In this document: positions 34,397-44,282 of the stretch, piece by piece
Layout of the letters: every line of letters starts with the position of its first letter
How positions within the stretch are numbered: the stretch's first letter is position 1
NCBI GenBank assembly: GCA_029261875.1
Contig: JAJDAL010000006.1
Span: 184,765-248,764 of the forward strand
Source of the DNA: Deltaproteobacteria bacterium
GTDB taxonomy: Bacteria; Myxococcota_A; UBA9160; JAJDAL01
Direction of reading: 5' to 3'
Length of the DNA stretch: 64,000 nucleotides
Made by a program: the position numbers and the translations under genes
The notes under the pieces: generated by a model
Told to the model about the DNA's origin: nothing
Database searches by the model: none
The model's input: the letters and a program-made list of their open reading frames with translations, nothing else

Positions 34397-35926
34397 CTAC
34401 GCGTCGATGGCCAAGATCAGCGCTTCGTCCCCGGAGAGGCGTCCACGAAACGCTGCCCCGCTCGCCGAAGGTCCGCTCGAAATCTCGACGCGAAGCGCGA
34501 GCGGAGGCGAAATTGCTTGGGGCTCGTCGCTGAAGTTGATCGCCACGAAGCGCGCATCGTCTGAACTTTCACGTTTGTAGAACAACACCGCTTCGGGTGC
34601 GGGCAGCGCGGTCCACGTTCCCGTGCGAAGCGCGGAAGATGCGCGCCGTGCAGCGAGCAGCGCGCGATACAGCGCAAGTATCGAATCCGGCTCGCTCCAT
34701 TGCTGCTCCGCGTGGCGTCGTTCCCGCTCCGGCGGCCAGGGAAGCCACGGCTCGCTGCCGGACCAGCCGTGGTCCTGGCTTCCGTCCCAGGGAATCGGCG
34801 CGCGGCAACCGTCGCGGCCTCCGGGATCGACCTGGCGCGACTTCTCGATCACCGCGTCTTCGAGACCCAGCTCTTCACCCGCATACAGGAACGGTGCGCC
34901 GCGCAGGGTCAAGAGCAAGACCGCCGCGGCTCGGGCCCGCGCTTCGCTTCCGTAGCGAGTGCGATGACGCGGGTTGTCGTGGTTCGACAACACCCACGTG
35001 GGCCAGGCATCCCGGCTCCCGAACGCGCGCTCGGCGCGTTCGATCTGGTCGTGCCACGCCGGGGCGGTCCAGGCGGCGTACAGGGGGGGGAAGGTGAAGG
35101 CCAGGAGCAGTTCACCGGGGTCCGCGTAGGTGGCCACCCGATCCGTGTCGAGCAGATACACCTCGCCGATCGAAGTGCGTTCGCCCGGATATGACTCGAG
35201 TACGCCGCGAATGCCGCGCAACAGTTCGTGGGTCGAGGGGTGATCGTTCAGTGCACAATAGGGGATGGGGGCGAGTTTCGCGTCGACGTCGGGCAGGGCG
35301 GGGTCCTTGCCAATGCAGTGGATCACGTCCATGCGGAAGCCATCGACACCGCGGTCGAGCCAAAAACGCAGGGTGTCGTGCATGGCTTCGACCAACTGCG
35401 GGTTGCGCCAGTTGAGGTCCGGTTGCTCCTCGAGGAAGAGATGCAGATACCATTGCTCGGTGGCTTCGTCCCAGGTCCAGGCGGGACCGCGGGTGAAGGC
35501 ACTGCGCCAATTGTTGGGCGGCGTATCGGGCGTTCCGTCGCGCCAGATGTACCAATCCCGTTTCGGCGCGCTGCGCGAAGCGCGCGCTTCCTGGAACCAC
35601 GGATGCAGATCGCTCGAATGGTTGGGCACCCAGTCGATCACCACGCGGATTCCGCGCGCGTGGCAGTCCGCGACCAGCGCGTCGAAGTCCGCCAGATCAC
35701 CGAACAGGGGATCGACGTCACAGTAGTCGGAGACGTCGTAACCAAAATCGCGCATGGGCGATCGAAAGAACGGGGACAACCAAACCGCGTCTACGCCCAG
35801 GCGTTCCAGATGGTCTAGCTTCGAGCGGACTCCGGCGAGGTCGCCGACCCCATCGCCGTTGCTGTCACAGAAACTGCGGGGATAGATCTGATAGACGACC
35901 GCGGATTTCCACCAGGGCGTATCCAT
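34397..35926 (-). CDS. GH13 alpha-glucosidase / oligo-1,6-glucosidase-like enzyme
   Basis: 509 aa, cytoplasmic (no signal). GH13 barrel with the start YQIYPRSFCDSNGDGVGDL, the DxxPNHxS motif (VIDWVPNHSSD), nucleophile D200 (GFRMDVIH), acid/base E255 (TSIGEVYL) and transition-state stabiliser D317 (LSNHDNPR). Subfamily features match the exo-acting alpha-glucosidase, oligo-1,6-glucosidase and trehalose-related group. A beta-sandwich C-terminal domain ends the protein. It cleaves alpha-glucosidic bonds of malto- or isomalto-oligosaccharides; the exact linkage is not decided. It is convergent with the cyclase gene and upstream of nothing on its strand but shares direction with the phosphatase gene 25 bp upstream. 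Confidence 0.88.
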   Translation of the reverse strand: MDTPWWKSAVVYQIYPRSFCDSNGDGVGDLAGVRSKLDHLERLGVDAVWLSPFFRSPMRDFGYDVSDYCDVDPLFGDLADFDALVADCHARGIRVVIDWVPNHSSDLHPWFQEARASRSAPKRDWYIWRDGTPDTPPNNWRSAFTRGPAWTWDEATEQWYLHLFLEEQPDLNWRNPQLVEAMHDTLRFWLDRGVDGFRMDVIHCIGKDPALPDVDAKLAPIPYCALNDHPSTHELLRGIRGVLESYPGERTSIGEVYLLDTDRVATYADPGELLLAFTFPPLYAAWTAPAWHDQIERAERAFGSRDAWPTWVLSNHDNPRHRTRYGSEARARAAAVLLLTLRGAPFLYAGEELGLEDAVIEKSRQVDPGGRDGCRAPIPWDGSQDHGWSGSEPWLPWPPERERRHAEQQWSEPDSILALYRALLAARRASSALRTGTWTALPAPEAVLFYKRESSDDARFVAINFSDEPQAISPPLALRVEISSGPSASGAAFRGRLSGDEALILAIDA

Positions 35927-35951
35927 GGGGGCAGGGGCGGGATCCGAACGG

Positions 35952-36569
35952 CTAGGCCGCGTCTTCGAGACCCGGCGGGTTGCTGGACTTCGTGCCGCGG
36001 TACCACTCGCCGTTGCCTTTGCGGGTCAACGTCACGACACCCCCCAGACCGAGATCCGCATCCTTCTTGTCGAGTTCGCTTCCGAGCAGCTTGCCCGCGA
36101 TGGCGCGCAGGACGCCCTTGTGGGCGACGATCAACAGGGAGTGGGCCGGTAGCGCGAGCAATCCCTCGAGCGCGCATTCCACGCGTCCGCGGAATGCCGC
36201 AGTGGACTCGCCGTTGGGATATTGGAAATTCGCCGCACCGGACGTCCAGTCTTCGTATAGAACCGGGTCCGAAGCCTTGATCTCTTCCGCGGTGAGCCCC
36301 TCCCAACGGCCGAAGTCGACTTCGCGCAGGCCGGACTCGATCCGGACCGGCGCGCCGCCCCCCACGATCCAGGCCGCGCGCCAGGAACGCTGCAGGGGGC
36401 TCGCGACCACCGTGGAAAAAGGCTCGTCCGCCAGTTCGCGCGCGACTTTCTCCATCTGCTGTCGACCCGTGGCATCGAGCGCCACATCCGTGGCTCCGTG
36501 AAAACGAACGCTGGACTCGCCTTCGGTTTCCCCGTGACGGACCAGAACGATGCGACGCACCTTCGACAT
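35952..36569 (-). CDS. Histidine phosphatase family protein (phosphoglycerate mutase-like)
   Basis: 205 aa from the ATG at 36569, which has an AAGGGA ribosome-binding site six bases upstream; a longer frame exists but adds an unlikely leader. The catalytic phosphohistidine motif LVRHGETEG is at residues 9-17, with the second Arg, the Glu (LREVDFGRWEG) and second His (LIVAHKGVLRA) of the family in place. GpmB, CobC and broad-specificity phosphatases share these. No cobalamin or glycolysis genes are adjacent, so the substrate is open. It lies 25 bp from the GH13 gene on the same strand, which suggests co-transcription and perhaps a sugar-phosphate substrate. Confidence 0.82.
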   Translation of the reverse strand: MSKVRRIVLVRHGETEGESSVRFHGATDVALDATGRQQMEKVARELADEPFSTVVASPLQRSWRAAWIVGGGAPVRIESGLREVDFGRWEGLTAEEIKASDPVLYEDWTSGAANFQYPNGESTAAFRGRVECALEGLLALPAHSLLIVAHKGVLRAIAGKLLGSELDKKDADLGLGGVVTLTRKGNGEWYRGTKSSNPPGLEDAA

Positions 36570-36713
36570 GGCGGCTCCCTTGCTGATGGACTGGGAGGAC
36601 GGCACCCCCCAAGCAGGGGGCGACTCCCCCTTCGGCGCGCGAAGATCGGGAAAGCAGGCGGCGGCGTCAATGGTGGGAACTCCGTTAGACTGCCAGCGTT
36701 CGTTGGGGGGCGC

Positions 36714-38060
36714 GTGACGACTTCATTTCGATTCCTGGTGATCTTGGGGCTTCTCATTCTGTGTGGCGTGGCCCTATCCATTTTTCGCTGCGAGGGCACG
36801 CCGCCGAGCATCGAGCTCGCGTCCCCGATTCTCGTGGGGAAAACCGGTGCGGACGTCTCGATTCAGGTGTCCGATGAAGGTTCCGGTTGGCGCGAGGTCC
36901 GCGTCATTCTCGAACATGCGGACGGCGAGATGCCCCTGCTGGCGATCGAATCCACCGGCGGACTGATTTTCGGGTCCCAGGCCACGACCGCGGGCAACAC
37001 CTTCGCGGTGAAGATCGACCCGGCCGCCCTGAAGCTGCGCGATGGCGACGCCTTCTTGAACGTCACCGCGCGCGATTGGTCCTGGCGGAACTTCTTCTCG
37101 GGCAACGAGCAGCAAAGCCGCGTGCCGGTCCTCGTCGACCTGACGTCGCCCCGCATCGTGGTCGAGAGCGGCCTCACCTACGTGAAGCGCGGCGGCGCCG
37201 CAGCGGTCACCTACACGATCGGCGAGCTGACGCGCCGCGACGGCGTGGAGGTCGAGGACCACTTCTACCGCGGGTATCCCGTAGACGAGGGCGGACGCCG
37301 CGTCGCCGTCTTCGCGGTCCCCGAAAACGGGACGTCGGACCCATCGATTCGCGTCGTCGCCGAAGACCTCGTGGGCAATACCACCGACGCGCGCTGGGCC
37401 AGCCGCGTCCAGGAACGGGATTTCCCGAAAGTACCGATCCGACTCCCGGCCCGCTTTCTCGAACGCAAGGTACCCGAGCTCGCAGCGCACCTCGGGATGA
37501 ACGCCGACGATCCCGTCGCCGCGTTCCAAGCGATCAACTCCGAAACCCGCAGCCAGAACGAAGCGCGGATCGCGGAGCTGATCCAGAACACGGAACCCAC
37601 GAAGCTGTGGAACGGCGTCTTCCACCAACTCCGCAACTCCAAGGTGACGAGCCGTTTCGCCGAACGTCGCTCCTATCTGTTCGACGGCAAGAAGGTTTCC
37701 CAGGCCACCCATTACGGGTACGACCTGGCTTCCACCGCCGGAGCCCCCGTGACCGCCGCGAACGACGGGAAGGTGCTCTTCGCCGACGATCTCGGAATCT
37801 ACGGAGGTTGCGTATTGATCGACCACGGTTTGGGCGTCGTAAGCCTCTACGGCCACCTGGCCCGCATCGACGTCAAGGCGGGCGACTCGGTGCTGCGCGG
37901 AGCCGAACTCGGCACAACTGGAGAAACCGGCCTCGCCGGAGGCGATCATCTTCATTTTGCAATTCTGGTCGGCGGAACCTACGTCGACCCGCTGGAATGG
38001 TGGGATCCCAAGTGGATGCGCGAACGCATCGAAGCACGAATCGGCGTCCCCGCGCCTTAG
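36714..38060 (+). CDS. M23 (LytM-type) peptidase, membrane-anchored
   Basis: 448 aa from GTG at 36714, preceded by a G-rich ribosome-binding site; the frame is open further upstream but overlaps the divergent phosphatase gene. Residues 5-23 form one hydrophobic anchor or signal. Residues about 30-290 are beta-rich, Ig-like segments. The C-terminal M23 domain (about 320-440) has all zinc and catalytic residues: H333 and D337 (HYGYD) and H412/H414 (HLHF). It should cut peptidoglycan peptide cross-links in the periplasm, or activate amidases if inactive; the intact ligands favour activity. Confidence 0.88.
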   Translation: MTTSFRFLVILGLLILCGVALSIFRCEGTPPSIELASPILVGKTGADVSIQVSDEGSGWREVRVILEHADGEMPLLAIESTGGLIFGSQATTAGNTFAVKIDPAALKLRDGDAFLNVTARDWSWRNFFSGNEQQSRVPVLVDLTSPRIVVESGLTYVKRGGAAAVTYTIGELTRRDGVEVEDHFYRGYPVDEGGRRVAVFAVPENGTSDPSIRVVAEDLVGNTTDARWASRVQERDFPKVPIRLPARFLERKVPELAAHLGMNADDPVAAFQAINSETRSQNEARIAELIQNTEPTKLWNGVFHQLRNSKVTSRFAERRSYLFDGKKVSQATHYGYDLASTAGAPVTAANDGKVLFADDLGIYGGCVLIDHGLGVVSLYGHLARIDVKAGDSVLRGAELGTTGETGLAGGDHLHFAILVGGTYVDPLEWWDPKWMRERIEARIGVPAP

Positions 38061-38062
38061 CG

Positions 38063-38764
38063 CTGCCCGTTCGCTCGGAAATTTCCGGGCGCCTGGTCCG
38101 TCGCTACAAGCGCTTCTTCGCCGACATCGAAACCGATAGCGGCGAGAAGCTCACGGTCCACTGCGCGAATCCCGGCAGCATGCGGGGATGCGCGGTCGAA
38201 GGTTCGCGCGTGCGCTGCAGCACCAGCGACAACCCGAAGCGAAAACTCCGCCACACCCTCGAAATGGTTCGCGTCGGACGCGCGTGGGTCGGCGTGCACA
38301 CCACCCGCGCAAACCAGTTCGCCGCCCTGGCGTTGGAAAATGGTGCGGTCCCGGGACTCGAAGGCTATGCGGAGGTGAAACGCGAAGTGGGCGTCGGCGG
38401 CGGCTCGCGTTTGGACTTCGCACTTTCGGAACATTCCAAGGATCCGAGAACCGCCTATGTCGAAGTCAAGAGTGTGACCCTGGCCGAAGGAAAACTGGCC
38501 CGCTTTCCCGACAGTGTGACCGAACGCGGTCGGCGCCACATGGACACCCTGGCGCGCCTTCACAAAGAGGGCAACCGAGCGGTGCTCCTGTACGTGGTGC
38601 AACGCGCGGATTGCGAGGAGGTCGAGCCCGCCGACGACATCGACCCGCAGTACGGCATCGCCCTGCGCCGGGCCGTCAAGAGCGGTGTCGAGGTGATCGC
38701 CGTACGCGCGCGCTTGACCGCGCGTGCGATCTCCCTCGACAAGACGCTACCGGTTCGGCTGTGA
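38063..38764 (+). CDS. sfsA: SfsA family protein
   Basis: About 233 aa. Strong match to SfsA: RLVRRYKRFFADIETDSGE, TVHCANPGSMRGC, RLDFALSEH..., YVEVKSVTLAEG and FPDSVTERGRRHM. The family has a nuclease-like core (the E-V-K motif), and E. coli SfsA is described as a DNA-binding regulator of sugar use; the true activity is unclear. The frame has no ATG, GTG or TTG at a sensible place: CTG at 38063, two bases after the M23 stop, gives the usual family length, while the next upstream GTG lies about 45 bases inside the M23 gene. Its stop overlaps mutY in GTGA. Confidence 0.85.
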   Translation: MPVRSEISGRLVRRYKRFFADIETDSGEKLTVHCANPGSMRGCAVEGSRVRCSTSDNPKRKLRHTLEMVRVGRAWVGVHTTRANQFAALALENGAVPGLEGYAEVKREVGVGGGSRLDFALSEHSKDPRTAYVEVKSVTLAEGKLARFPDSVTERGRRHMDTLARLHKEGNRAVLLYVVQRADCEEVEPADDIDPQYGIALRRAVKSGVEVIAVRARLTARAISLDKTLPVRL

Positions 38765-39840
38765 AGACCCGACGCGGCGTACGCGCGGCCTTGTTGCGTT
38801 GGTACGACGAGAGCAAACGCGACCTGCCCTGGCGCCATACCCGCGACCCCTACAAGATCTGGATCTCGGAAGCGATGCTGCAACAGACCCGCGTCGATAC
38901 CGTCATTCCCTACTACGAGCGATTTCTGGAGAAGTTCCCCGACCTGGGATCCCTGGCCCGTGCGGACACGGACGATGTCCTCGCCCTTTGGGCCGGGCTC
39001 GGATACTACTCGCGGGCGCGAAACCTGAAGCGCGGCGCCGAGTTCGTCATGGACAACTTTGGCGGCAAGCTTCCCGACGACGCAGATCAACTTCAAACGC
39101 TGCCGGGCATCGGTCGCTACACCGCGGGCGCGATTGCGTCCATTGCCTTCGATCGCGAAGCCCCCATCGTCGACGGCAACGTCGCGCGCGTGCTTTCCCG
39201 CCTTTACGGCTGGCGCGAGGACCCCAAGATCAAGGCGGCGAGTCAGCGCCTTTGGGAGGAAGCCGCCGCCATGGCACGCGGTCCCCGCCCGGGCGATCTC
39301 AACCAGGCCTTGATGGAGTTGGGCGCCACGCTCTGTACCCCGCGCAGCCCGCGCTGCGGGGATTGTCCGGTGATGCGCGCGTGTGTGGCCCACGCCAACG
39401 GCAATCCGGAAGCGATCCCCGCGAGAACACAAAAAGCCGCAGTGCCGAAGGTGGAGGCCGTCGCCGCTTTGGTTTCGCGGCGCGAAAAGGCTCTGTTGGT
39501 GCGTCGTCCCGCCGGCGGATTGTTGGGTGGGCTGTGGGAGCTGCCCGGTGGCGCGCTGCGCAGCGGCGAACGCCCGCGCGAGGCGCTCGATCGCCATCTC
39601 GCGAAACGCGTTGGACTGGCGACGAACCGCACCCGACGCCTGGGTGCCATCGATCACCTGTTCTCGCATCGCGCCCTACACCTTCACGTGTACCACTGTG
39701 ACGCGCCGCCGGGCAGTCGCGTCCGCCTGCGCAACCTCGAGGCCCATCGCTGGGTCAACACCGCCCAGCTCGAAGAAGTCGGCGCCGGCGACGGCCTGGG
39801 GATGGCGACCTTGACCCGCAAGGCCCTGTCCCTATTCTGA
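38761..39840 (+). CDS. mutY: A/G-specific adenine DNA glycosylase
   Basis: 359 aa, GTG start overlapping the sfsA stop. It removes adenine opposite 8-oxoguanine. Catalytic E37 ([10 protein letters not shown]) and D138 (VDGNVARV) fall at the same numbers as in E. coli MutY. The helix-hairpin-helix [15 protein letters not shown] precedes D138, and the [4Fe-4S] loop C-x6-C-x2-C-x5-C is complete ([17 protein letters not shown]). Residues 235-359 form the NUDIX-like C-terminal domain that recognises 8-oxoG. It is the middle gene of a compact sfsA-mutY-aroC run, with aroC starting 4 bp after its stop. Confidence 0.95.
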   Translation: MKTRRGVRAALLRWYDESKRDLPWRHTRDPYKIWISEAMLQQTRVDTVIPYYERFLEKFPDLGSLARADTDDVLALWAGLGYYSRARNLKRGAEFVMDNFGGKLPDDADQLQTLPGIGRYTAGAIASIAFDREAPIVDGNVARVLSRLYGWREDPKIKAASQRLWEEAAAMARGPRPGDLNQALMELGATLCTPRSPRCGDCPVMRACVAHANGNPEAIPARTQKAAVPKVEAVAALVSRREKALLVRRPAGGLLGGLWELPGGALRSGERPREALDRHLAKRVGLATNRTRRLGAIDHLFSHRALHLHVYHCDAPPGSRVRLRNLEAHRWVNTAQLEEVGAGDGLGMATLTRKALSLF

Positions 39841-39844
39841 CTCC

Positions 39845-40936
39845 ATGGCAAGCAGCATGGGACAGCTCTTCCGGATCTCCACGTTTGGCGAAAGCCATGG
39901 CGGGGCCGTGGGCGTGGTGGTGGATGGATGTCCGCCGCGCCTGCGCATCACCCGCGAGGAAATCCAACACGATCTCGACCGCCGGCGGCCGGGACAAAGC
40001 ACCCTCACGACACCGCGCCAGGAACCCGATCTGGCGGAGATCGTTTCCGGCGTGTTCGAAGACCAAACCCTCGGTACGCCCATCGGCATTCTCGTGCGCA
40101 ACAAAGATGCGCGGCCTTCGTCCTACGAACACATGAAGGATGTCTTCCGTCCGTCTCACGCGGACTACACCACCGAAGCCAAGTACGGCATCCGCAATTG
40201 GCAGGGCGGTGGACGCGCGAGCGCGCGAGAAACCATCGGCCGCGTCGCCGCGGCCGCCATTGCGCGCAAACTTCTCGCGGAGGGCGCTGGCGTGGAGGTC
40301 ATCGCCTGGGTGCACCGGGTTCACGAAATCGAAGCCAAGGTCGACGGCGCCAAAGTGAGTTTGGCAGATGTCGAAGCGAATCCCGTGCGCTGTCCCGATG
40401 CCGCGGCCGCCGCGCAGATGACCGAAGCCATCGAAGCCGCGCGGCGACGCGGTGATTCACTGGGCGGCGTGGTGGAATGCGTGGCGCGGGGCGTCCCGCC
40501 CGGCCTCGGCGAACCGGTCTTCGACAAACTCGAAGCCGATCTCGCCAAGGCGTTGATTTCCCTGCCTGCCGCCAAGGGGTTCGAGATCGGCAGCGGCTTC
40601 GAAGGCACGCGGCTCACGGGCATCGAACACAACGATCCCTTCGTCCCCGGCGAAGACGGCCGGCCGCGCACCAGCTCCAATCGCTCGGGCGGTATCCAGG
40701 GCGGCATCAGCAACGGCGAAGCCGTCGTCACGCGGGTGGCGTTCAAGCCCACCGCCACCATCTCCCAGGCGCAGCAAACCGTGGATCGCGAAGGCAACGC
40801 GGTGACCCTCGAAGCCCAGGGCCGCCACGACCCGTGCGTGCTACCCCGCGCAGTCCCGATGGTGGAAGCCATGGTGTGCCTGGTGTTGGCGGATCACTGG
40901 TTGCGCCAAAAGAGCCTGGACGTGCTGCCGCGCTGA
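39845..40936 (+). CDS. aroC: Chorismate synthase
   Basis: 363 aa, typical length. It converts EPSP to chorismate with reduced FMN, the last common step of aromatic amino-acid synthesis. Signatures present: [19 protein letters not shown] near the start, the [25 protein letters not shown] block, and a C-terminal [17 protein letters not shown] segment. It begins with [19 protein letters not shown]; the ATG is 4 bp after mutY, so the two are coupled. The gene is convergent with the DUF4079-like membrane gene 24 bp away. Confidence 0.95.
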   Translation: MASSMGQLFRISTFGESHGGAVGVVVDGCPPRLRITREEIQHDLDRRRPGQSTLTTPRQEPDLAEIVSGVFEDQTLGTPIGILVRNKDARPSSYEHMKDVFRPSHADYTTEAKYGIRNWQGGGRASARETIGRVAAAAIARKLLAEGAGVEVIAWVHRVHEIEAKVDGAKVSLADVEANPVRCPDAAAAAQMTEAIEAARRRGDSLGGVVECVARGVPPGLGEPVFDKLEADLAKALISLPAAKGFEIGSGFEGTRLTGIEHNDPFVPGEDGRPRTSSNRSGGIQGGISNGEAVVTRVAFKPTATISQAQQTVDREGNAVTLEAQGRHDPCVLPRAVPMVEAMVCLVLADHWLRQKSLDVLPR

Positions 40937-40960
40937 ACGGCCGCGTCCCCGGAACCCGCC

Positions 40961-41401
40961 CTAAGGCAGCAGTACGAAACCCGCAACGGCGGCGGCCGCA
41001 CCGACCAAGATGCCGATCAGCCCCATGCGGGCGTGCATCTCACGAGCCCGGGACTTTTTTTCCTCGATACGCCGTCCCAAATACCCGGCGTAGAGGAAGA
41101 ACCCCGCAGCCACGACCCCCAACAACGCGTGGGCGGTGCCGAATGGCGCGCGGTCGCGAAACCACCACATGGAAAGCGGGCCTGCGACGAACCCGATCGC
41201 GATCATCGCCACTGCGGGCTTGGCGAGGCGCAGATGCCATTTGCGCCATTTGCGTGCGGAGCGGTCACGTTCGCGCCGATACCAGCGCATATTGAGTCCG
41301 GCACGCAGGGCGAGCAGCGCCAGCGTGAGGGAAACCACCATCCACGTAGGGTGGACGTAGGCAAGCCAACGGGCCGTGTCGTCGACGCCAGTGGGATCCA
41401 T
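40961..41401 (-). CDS. Small membrane protein (DUF4079/cytochrome b-like)
   Basis: 146 aa with four hydrophobic segments (about 18-38, 62-82, 90-110, 124-144) and a basic loop after the first (RWYRRERDRSARKWRKWH). Histidines are found at or near segment ends (VHPTWMVVSLTL, WHLRLAK, AHALLGVV, MHARMGLIG), a layout seen in DUF4079 and small cytochrome b561-like proteins, so haem binding is possible. Its ATG overlaps the stop of the CinA-like gene (TAATG), so they are coupled. No function is assigned. Confidence 0.6.
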   Translation of the reverse strand: MDPTGVDDTARWLAYVHPTWMVVSLTLALLALRAGLNMRWYRRERDRSARKWRKWHLRLAKPAVAMIAIGFVAGPLSMWWFRDRAPFGTAHALLGVVAAGFFLYAGYLGRRIEEKKSRAREMHARMGLIGILVGAAAAVAGFVLLP

Positions 41402-42129
41402 TATTCGACTTTGTGAATGAAGTCCGCGGGCAATCGATCCAGCAGGGAATCGAGGGCGCGCTTCAGGTAATCGGGCTCTCGAGACTCGAGGGTCAACAAC
41501 ACCCGGTAGGAAGATTCCCCCATGCGGGGGTACGAACCGAGCATCAGATTGGGATATTCGCCGAGGAGTTGATGCAGCGAATCCGCGATGTCGCTCTCCG
41601 AGCGCGTCACATAGACGCGCTTCAACACGAACGGCACGCCGCGGAAACGCTCGCGAATGGATTCGAACTTCTTCTGGAAGAGCTCCGGAATGCCCGGCAG
41701 GATGTGGACGTTTTCGAGCACCACGACCGGGAACCACAGATCGTGGGCATCGACCAGCTGAGCGCCCTTGGGAATCATCGCCATCTTGAGCTGGCTCACG
41801 TTGGGCTCCCCATCCTTCACCGCGCGCCGCAAGCGTTCGGCGATGGATTCCGAAAGCTCCACCGAACGCGAAAACGCCTTGGCGATGCCCTCCATGGTGA
41901 GATCGTCGTGGGTGGGCCCCACGCCGCCGGAGGTGAAGACGAAGTCGTAGGCCTCGCTCATGGCGCGGGTTTCGTCGGCGATCAGGTCGATGTCGTCGGG
42001 GATGACACAGATGCGCTCGACGTCGACGCCGAGGGAGCGCAATTCGCGACACAGGAAAGGCGAGTTGGTGTCGACCACTTTCCCGGAAAGGATCTCGTTC
42101 CCGATGATGAGGATACCTGCACTAGGCAC
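41401..42129 (-). CDS. CinA N-terminal / MoaB-like molybdopterin-binding domain protein
   Basis: 242 aa, start GTG at 42129; longer frames upstream are unlikely because they would overlap the divergent LLM gene. The N-terminal 170 residues match the MoCF-binding (MogA/CinA) fold: ILIIGNEILSGKVVDTNSPF, FVFTSGGVGPTHDDLTMEGI, and the loop LPGIPELFQKKF. The C-terminal CinA deamidase domain is absent, as in many short relatives. Such proteins may act on NMN or ADP-ribose by-products or bind molybdopterin; no molybdenum cofactor genes are nearby. It is coupled to the following small membrane gene. Confidence 0.82.
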   Translation of the reverse strand: MPSAGILIIGNEILSGKVVDTNSPFLCRELRSLGVDVERICVIPDDIDLIADETRAMSEAYDFVFTSGGVGPTHDDLTMEGIAKAFSRSVELSESIAERLRRAVKDGEPNVSQLKMAMIPKGAQLVDAHDLWFPVVVLENVHILPGIPELFQKKFESIRERFRGVPFVLKRVYVTRSESDIADSLHQLLGEYPNLMLGSYPRMGESSYRVLLTLESREPDYLKRALDSLLDRLPADFIHKVE

Positions 42130-42183
42130 CGTTCCAGAGTAGCATAGGCCCCTATCCCTAAACCGAGCGACGGAGAGGCATCC

Positions 42184-43119
42184 ATGAGGAATTTGCAGAT
42201 TGGTATCAACCTGGGCGTCGCGGGCCCGGACGCCGGCAGTATCGATTCCATCCTCGAGAAATTTCGCGACGCCGAGAACGCGGGTTTCCAAACCATTGGT
42301 GTTCCAAACATTTTCTCCCACGATGCCCTCACCCTGCTGGCCCTCGCCGGGCGCGAAACCGAACGCATCGAGCTCTCCACCGCCGTCGTGCCGACCCATT
42401 CCCGCCATCCCCTCTACATGGCCCAACAAGCGCTCTCCACACAAGCCGCCAGCAAGGGCCGCCTGCTCCTGGGGCTCGGGACCAGCCACAAAGTCGTGAT
42501 CGAAGACATGTTGGGGCTTTCCTTCGCCAAGGCCGCACTTCACATGCAGGAATACCTGACCGTCGTGAAGGCGTTGCTGGAAACCGGCAAAGTCGACTTC
42601 GAGGGCAGCCTTTACCAGGTCCGCGCATCGCTGCAGGTCCCCGACGTGCAGCCGTGTCCGATCGTGATCGGCGGATTGGGTCCGCGCATGCGGCGCCTGG
42701 CGGGTTCATTGGCGGACGGAACCATCACCTGGATGACCGGCACCCGAACCCTGGCGGAAACCATCGTGCCGGACGTTCGCTCCGCCGCGCGGGAAGCCGG
42801 TCGGCCCGAACCGCGCGTGGTCGCGGGCTTTCCGGTTGTCGTCACCGACGATCCGGACGGCGCGCGCACTTTCGCGGGCAAGCTGCTTCACATCTATGGC
42901 TCCCTACCTTCTTATAGGGCGATGCTCGACAACGAAGGCGCCGAGGGTCCCGGGGATTTGTTGATCGCCGGCGACGAGCGCGACATCGAAGCAGCCGTCG
43001 AGCGGCTCGAGTCTGCGGGCGTCACCGACTTCGGCGCTTCCATCATTCCGTTCGGAAAAGACCGCGGCGCCGCCTTTCAACGCACCTTCGACGTGCTTTC
43101 GGATCTGGCGAAGCGATGA
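42184..43119 (+). CDS. LLM-class (probable F420-dependent) oxidoreductase
   Basis: 311 aa TIM-barrel protein of the luciferase-like monooxygenase family. Visible: the early GINLG segment, STAVVPTHSRHPLYMAQQAL, GRLLLGLGTSHKVVIE and CPIVIGGLGPRMRRLAGSLADG. The pattern fits the mycobacterial-type F420-dependent subgroup better than FMN-dependent SsuD-like ones. The substrate is unknown. The gene has its own 5' region with the divergent CinA-like gene 54 bp away. Its stop overlaps the ATG of the next gene (ATGA), which encodes a Met/Cys PLP enzyme, so the two are co-translated. Confidence 0.85.
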   Translation: MRNLQIGINLGVAGPDAGSIDSILEKFRDAENAGFQTIGVPNIFSHDALTLLALAGRETERIELSTAVVPTHSRHPLYMAQQALSTQAASKGRLLLGLGTSHKVVIEDMLGLSFAKAALHMQEYLTVVKALLETGKVDFEGSLYQVRASLQVPDVQPCPIVIGGLGPRMRRLAGSLADGTITWMTGTRTLAETIVPDVRSAAREAGRPEPRVVAGFPVVVTDDPDGARTFAGKLLHIYGSLPSYRAMLDNEGAEGPGDLLIAGDERDIEAAVERLESAGVTDFGASIIPFGKDRGAAFQRTFDVLSDLAKR

Positions 43120-44282
43120 GCAAAGATCTGAAATTCGAAACCCGCGCCATCCACGTGGGCCAGGAGCGGGACGCCGCCACCGGAGCCACCATCGTGCCGG
43201 TCTACCAAACCGCGACCTTCACCCAAGATGCCATCGGAAAGAACCGCGGGTACGAGTACTCGCGCAACGACAATCCCACGCGGCACGCCCTCGAAGATGC
43301 CCTGGCGTCCCTCGAAGGCGGTCGGTTCTGCTTCGCCTACGCGTCGGGCATGGCGGCCATCGCGGGCGTAGCGGGGATTCTCAAGAGTGGCGATCACGTG
43401 GTGGTGGCAGACGACCTCTACGGCGGCACCTATCGCTTGTTCTCCAAGCAGCTCCCCAACCTGGGGATTCAATTCACCTACGTGGATGCCACGCGCCCGG
43501 AAGAAATCGACAAGGCCGTCACACCCGACACCCAGATGATCTGGATCGAAAGCCCCACGAACCCGTTGTTGCGCCTGGTGGATATCTCGGCCTGCGCGGA
43601 AATCGCAAGCCGCCACGGCGCGCACCTGGTGGTCGACAACACCTTCGCGACGCCGTACTTGCAAAACCCCCTGGCCCTGGGTGCCCACATCTCGGTGCAC
43701 TCCACCACGAAGTACATCGGCGGCCATTCGGACGTGATCGGCGGCGCCGTCGTCGTGGACGACGACGATCTGCGCGACCGGCTGTTGCTGGTCCGCAACG
43801 CCACGGGCGGAGTGCCGGGCCCGTGGGATGCATGGCTCACCTTGCGGGGACTCAAGACCCTCGCGGTTCGCATGCGCCAGCACGAAATCAACGCCGCCCA
43901 GGTCGCCGAATTTCTCCTCACCCGAAACGAAATCTCCCAGGTCTACTACCCCGGGTTGCCGGATCACCCGGGACACGAAATCGCCAAGCAACAAATGCGT
44001 GGCTTCGGCGGCATGGTGGCCATCGCGATGGAGGGCGGTGCGGCCGCGGCCGAGCGCCTGTGCGAAGCCACGAAGATCTTCTGCCTCGGCGAAAGCCTTG
44101 GCGGCGCCGAATCGCTGATCGGCTATCCGTGGTCCATGAGTCACGGCGCCTTCCCGCCGGAAGAAAAGCGCCGCAAGGGGATTACCGAAGCCACTGTGCG
44201 CTTGTCCGTCGGCATCGAGGACGCCGACGACCTGTGCGACGACCTCCGACAAGCTCTCGATCGCAGCGCCCGCGCGGGATGA
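43116..44282 (+). CDS. Cystathionine gamma-synthase / gamma-lyase family PLP enzyme
   Basis: 388 aa of the Cys/Met metabolism PLP family. The internal-aldimine lysine is K199 (VHSTTKYIGGHSD). Also seen: YSRNDNPTRHALEDALASLE, FAYASGMAAIAGV, the PLP Asp in VVDNTFATPYLQ, and the C-terminal SLGGAESLIGYPWSMSHGAF segment shared by MetB and CTH-type enzymes. The tyrosine in YSRNDNPT, used by MetB and CTH for PLP contact, is present. It may make cystathionine from O-acyl-homoserine and Cys, or cleave it; MetB and CTH cannot be separated by eye. Overlaps both neighbours (ATGA). Confidence 0.88.
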   Translation: MSKDLKFETRAIHVGQERDAATGATIVPVYQTATFTQDAIGKNRGYEYSRNDNPTRHALEDALASLEGGRFCFAYASGMAAIAGVAGILKSGDHVVVADDLYGGTYRLFSKQLPNLGIQFTYVDATRPEEIDKAVTPDTQMIWIESPTNPLLRLVDISACAEIASRHGAHLVVDNTFATPYLQNPLALGAHISVHSTTKYIGGHSDVIGGAVVVDDDDLRDRLLLVRNATGGVPGPWDAWLTLRGLKTLAVRMRQHEINAAQVAEFLLTRNEISQVYYPGLPDHPGHEIAKQQMRGFGGMVAIAMEGGAAAAERLCEATKIFCLGESLGGAESLIGYPWSMSHGAFPPEEKRRKGITEATVRLSVGIEDADDLCDDLRQALDRSARAG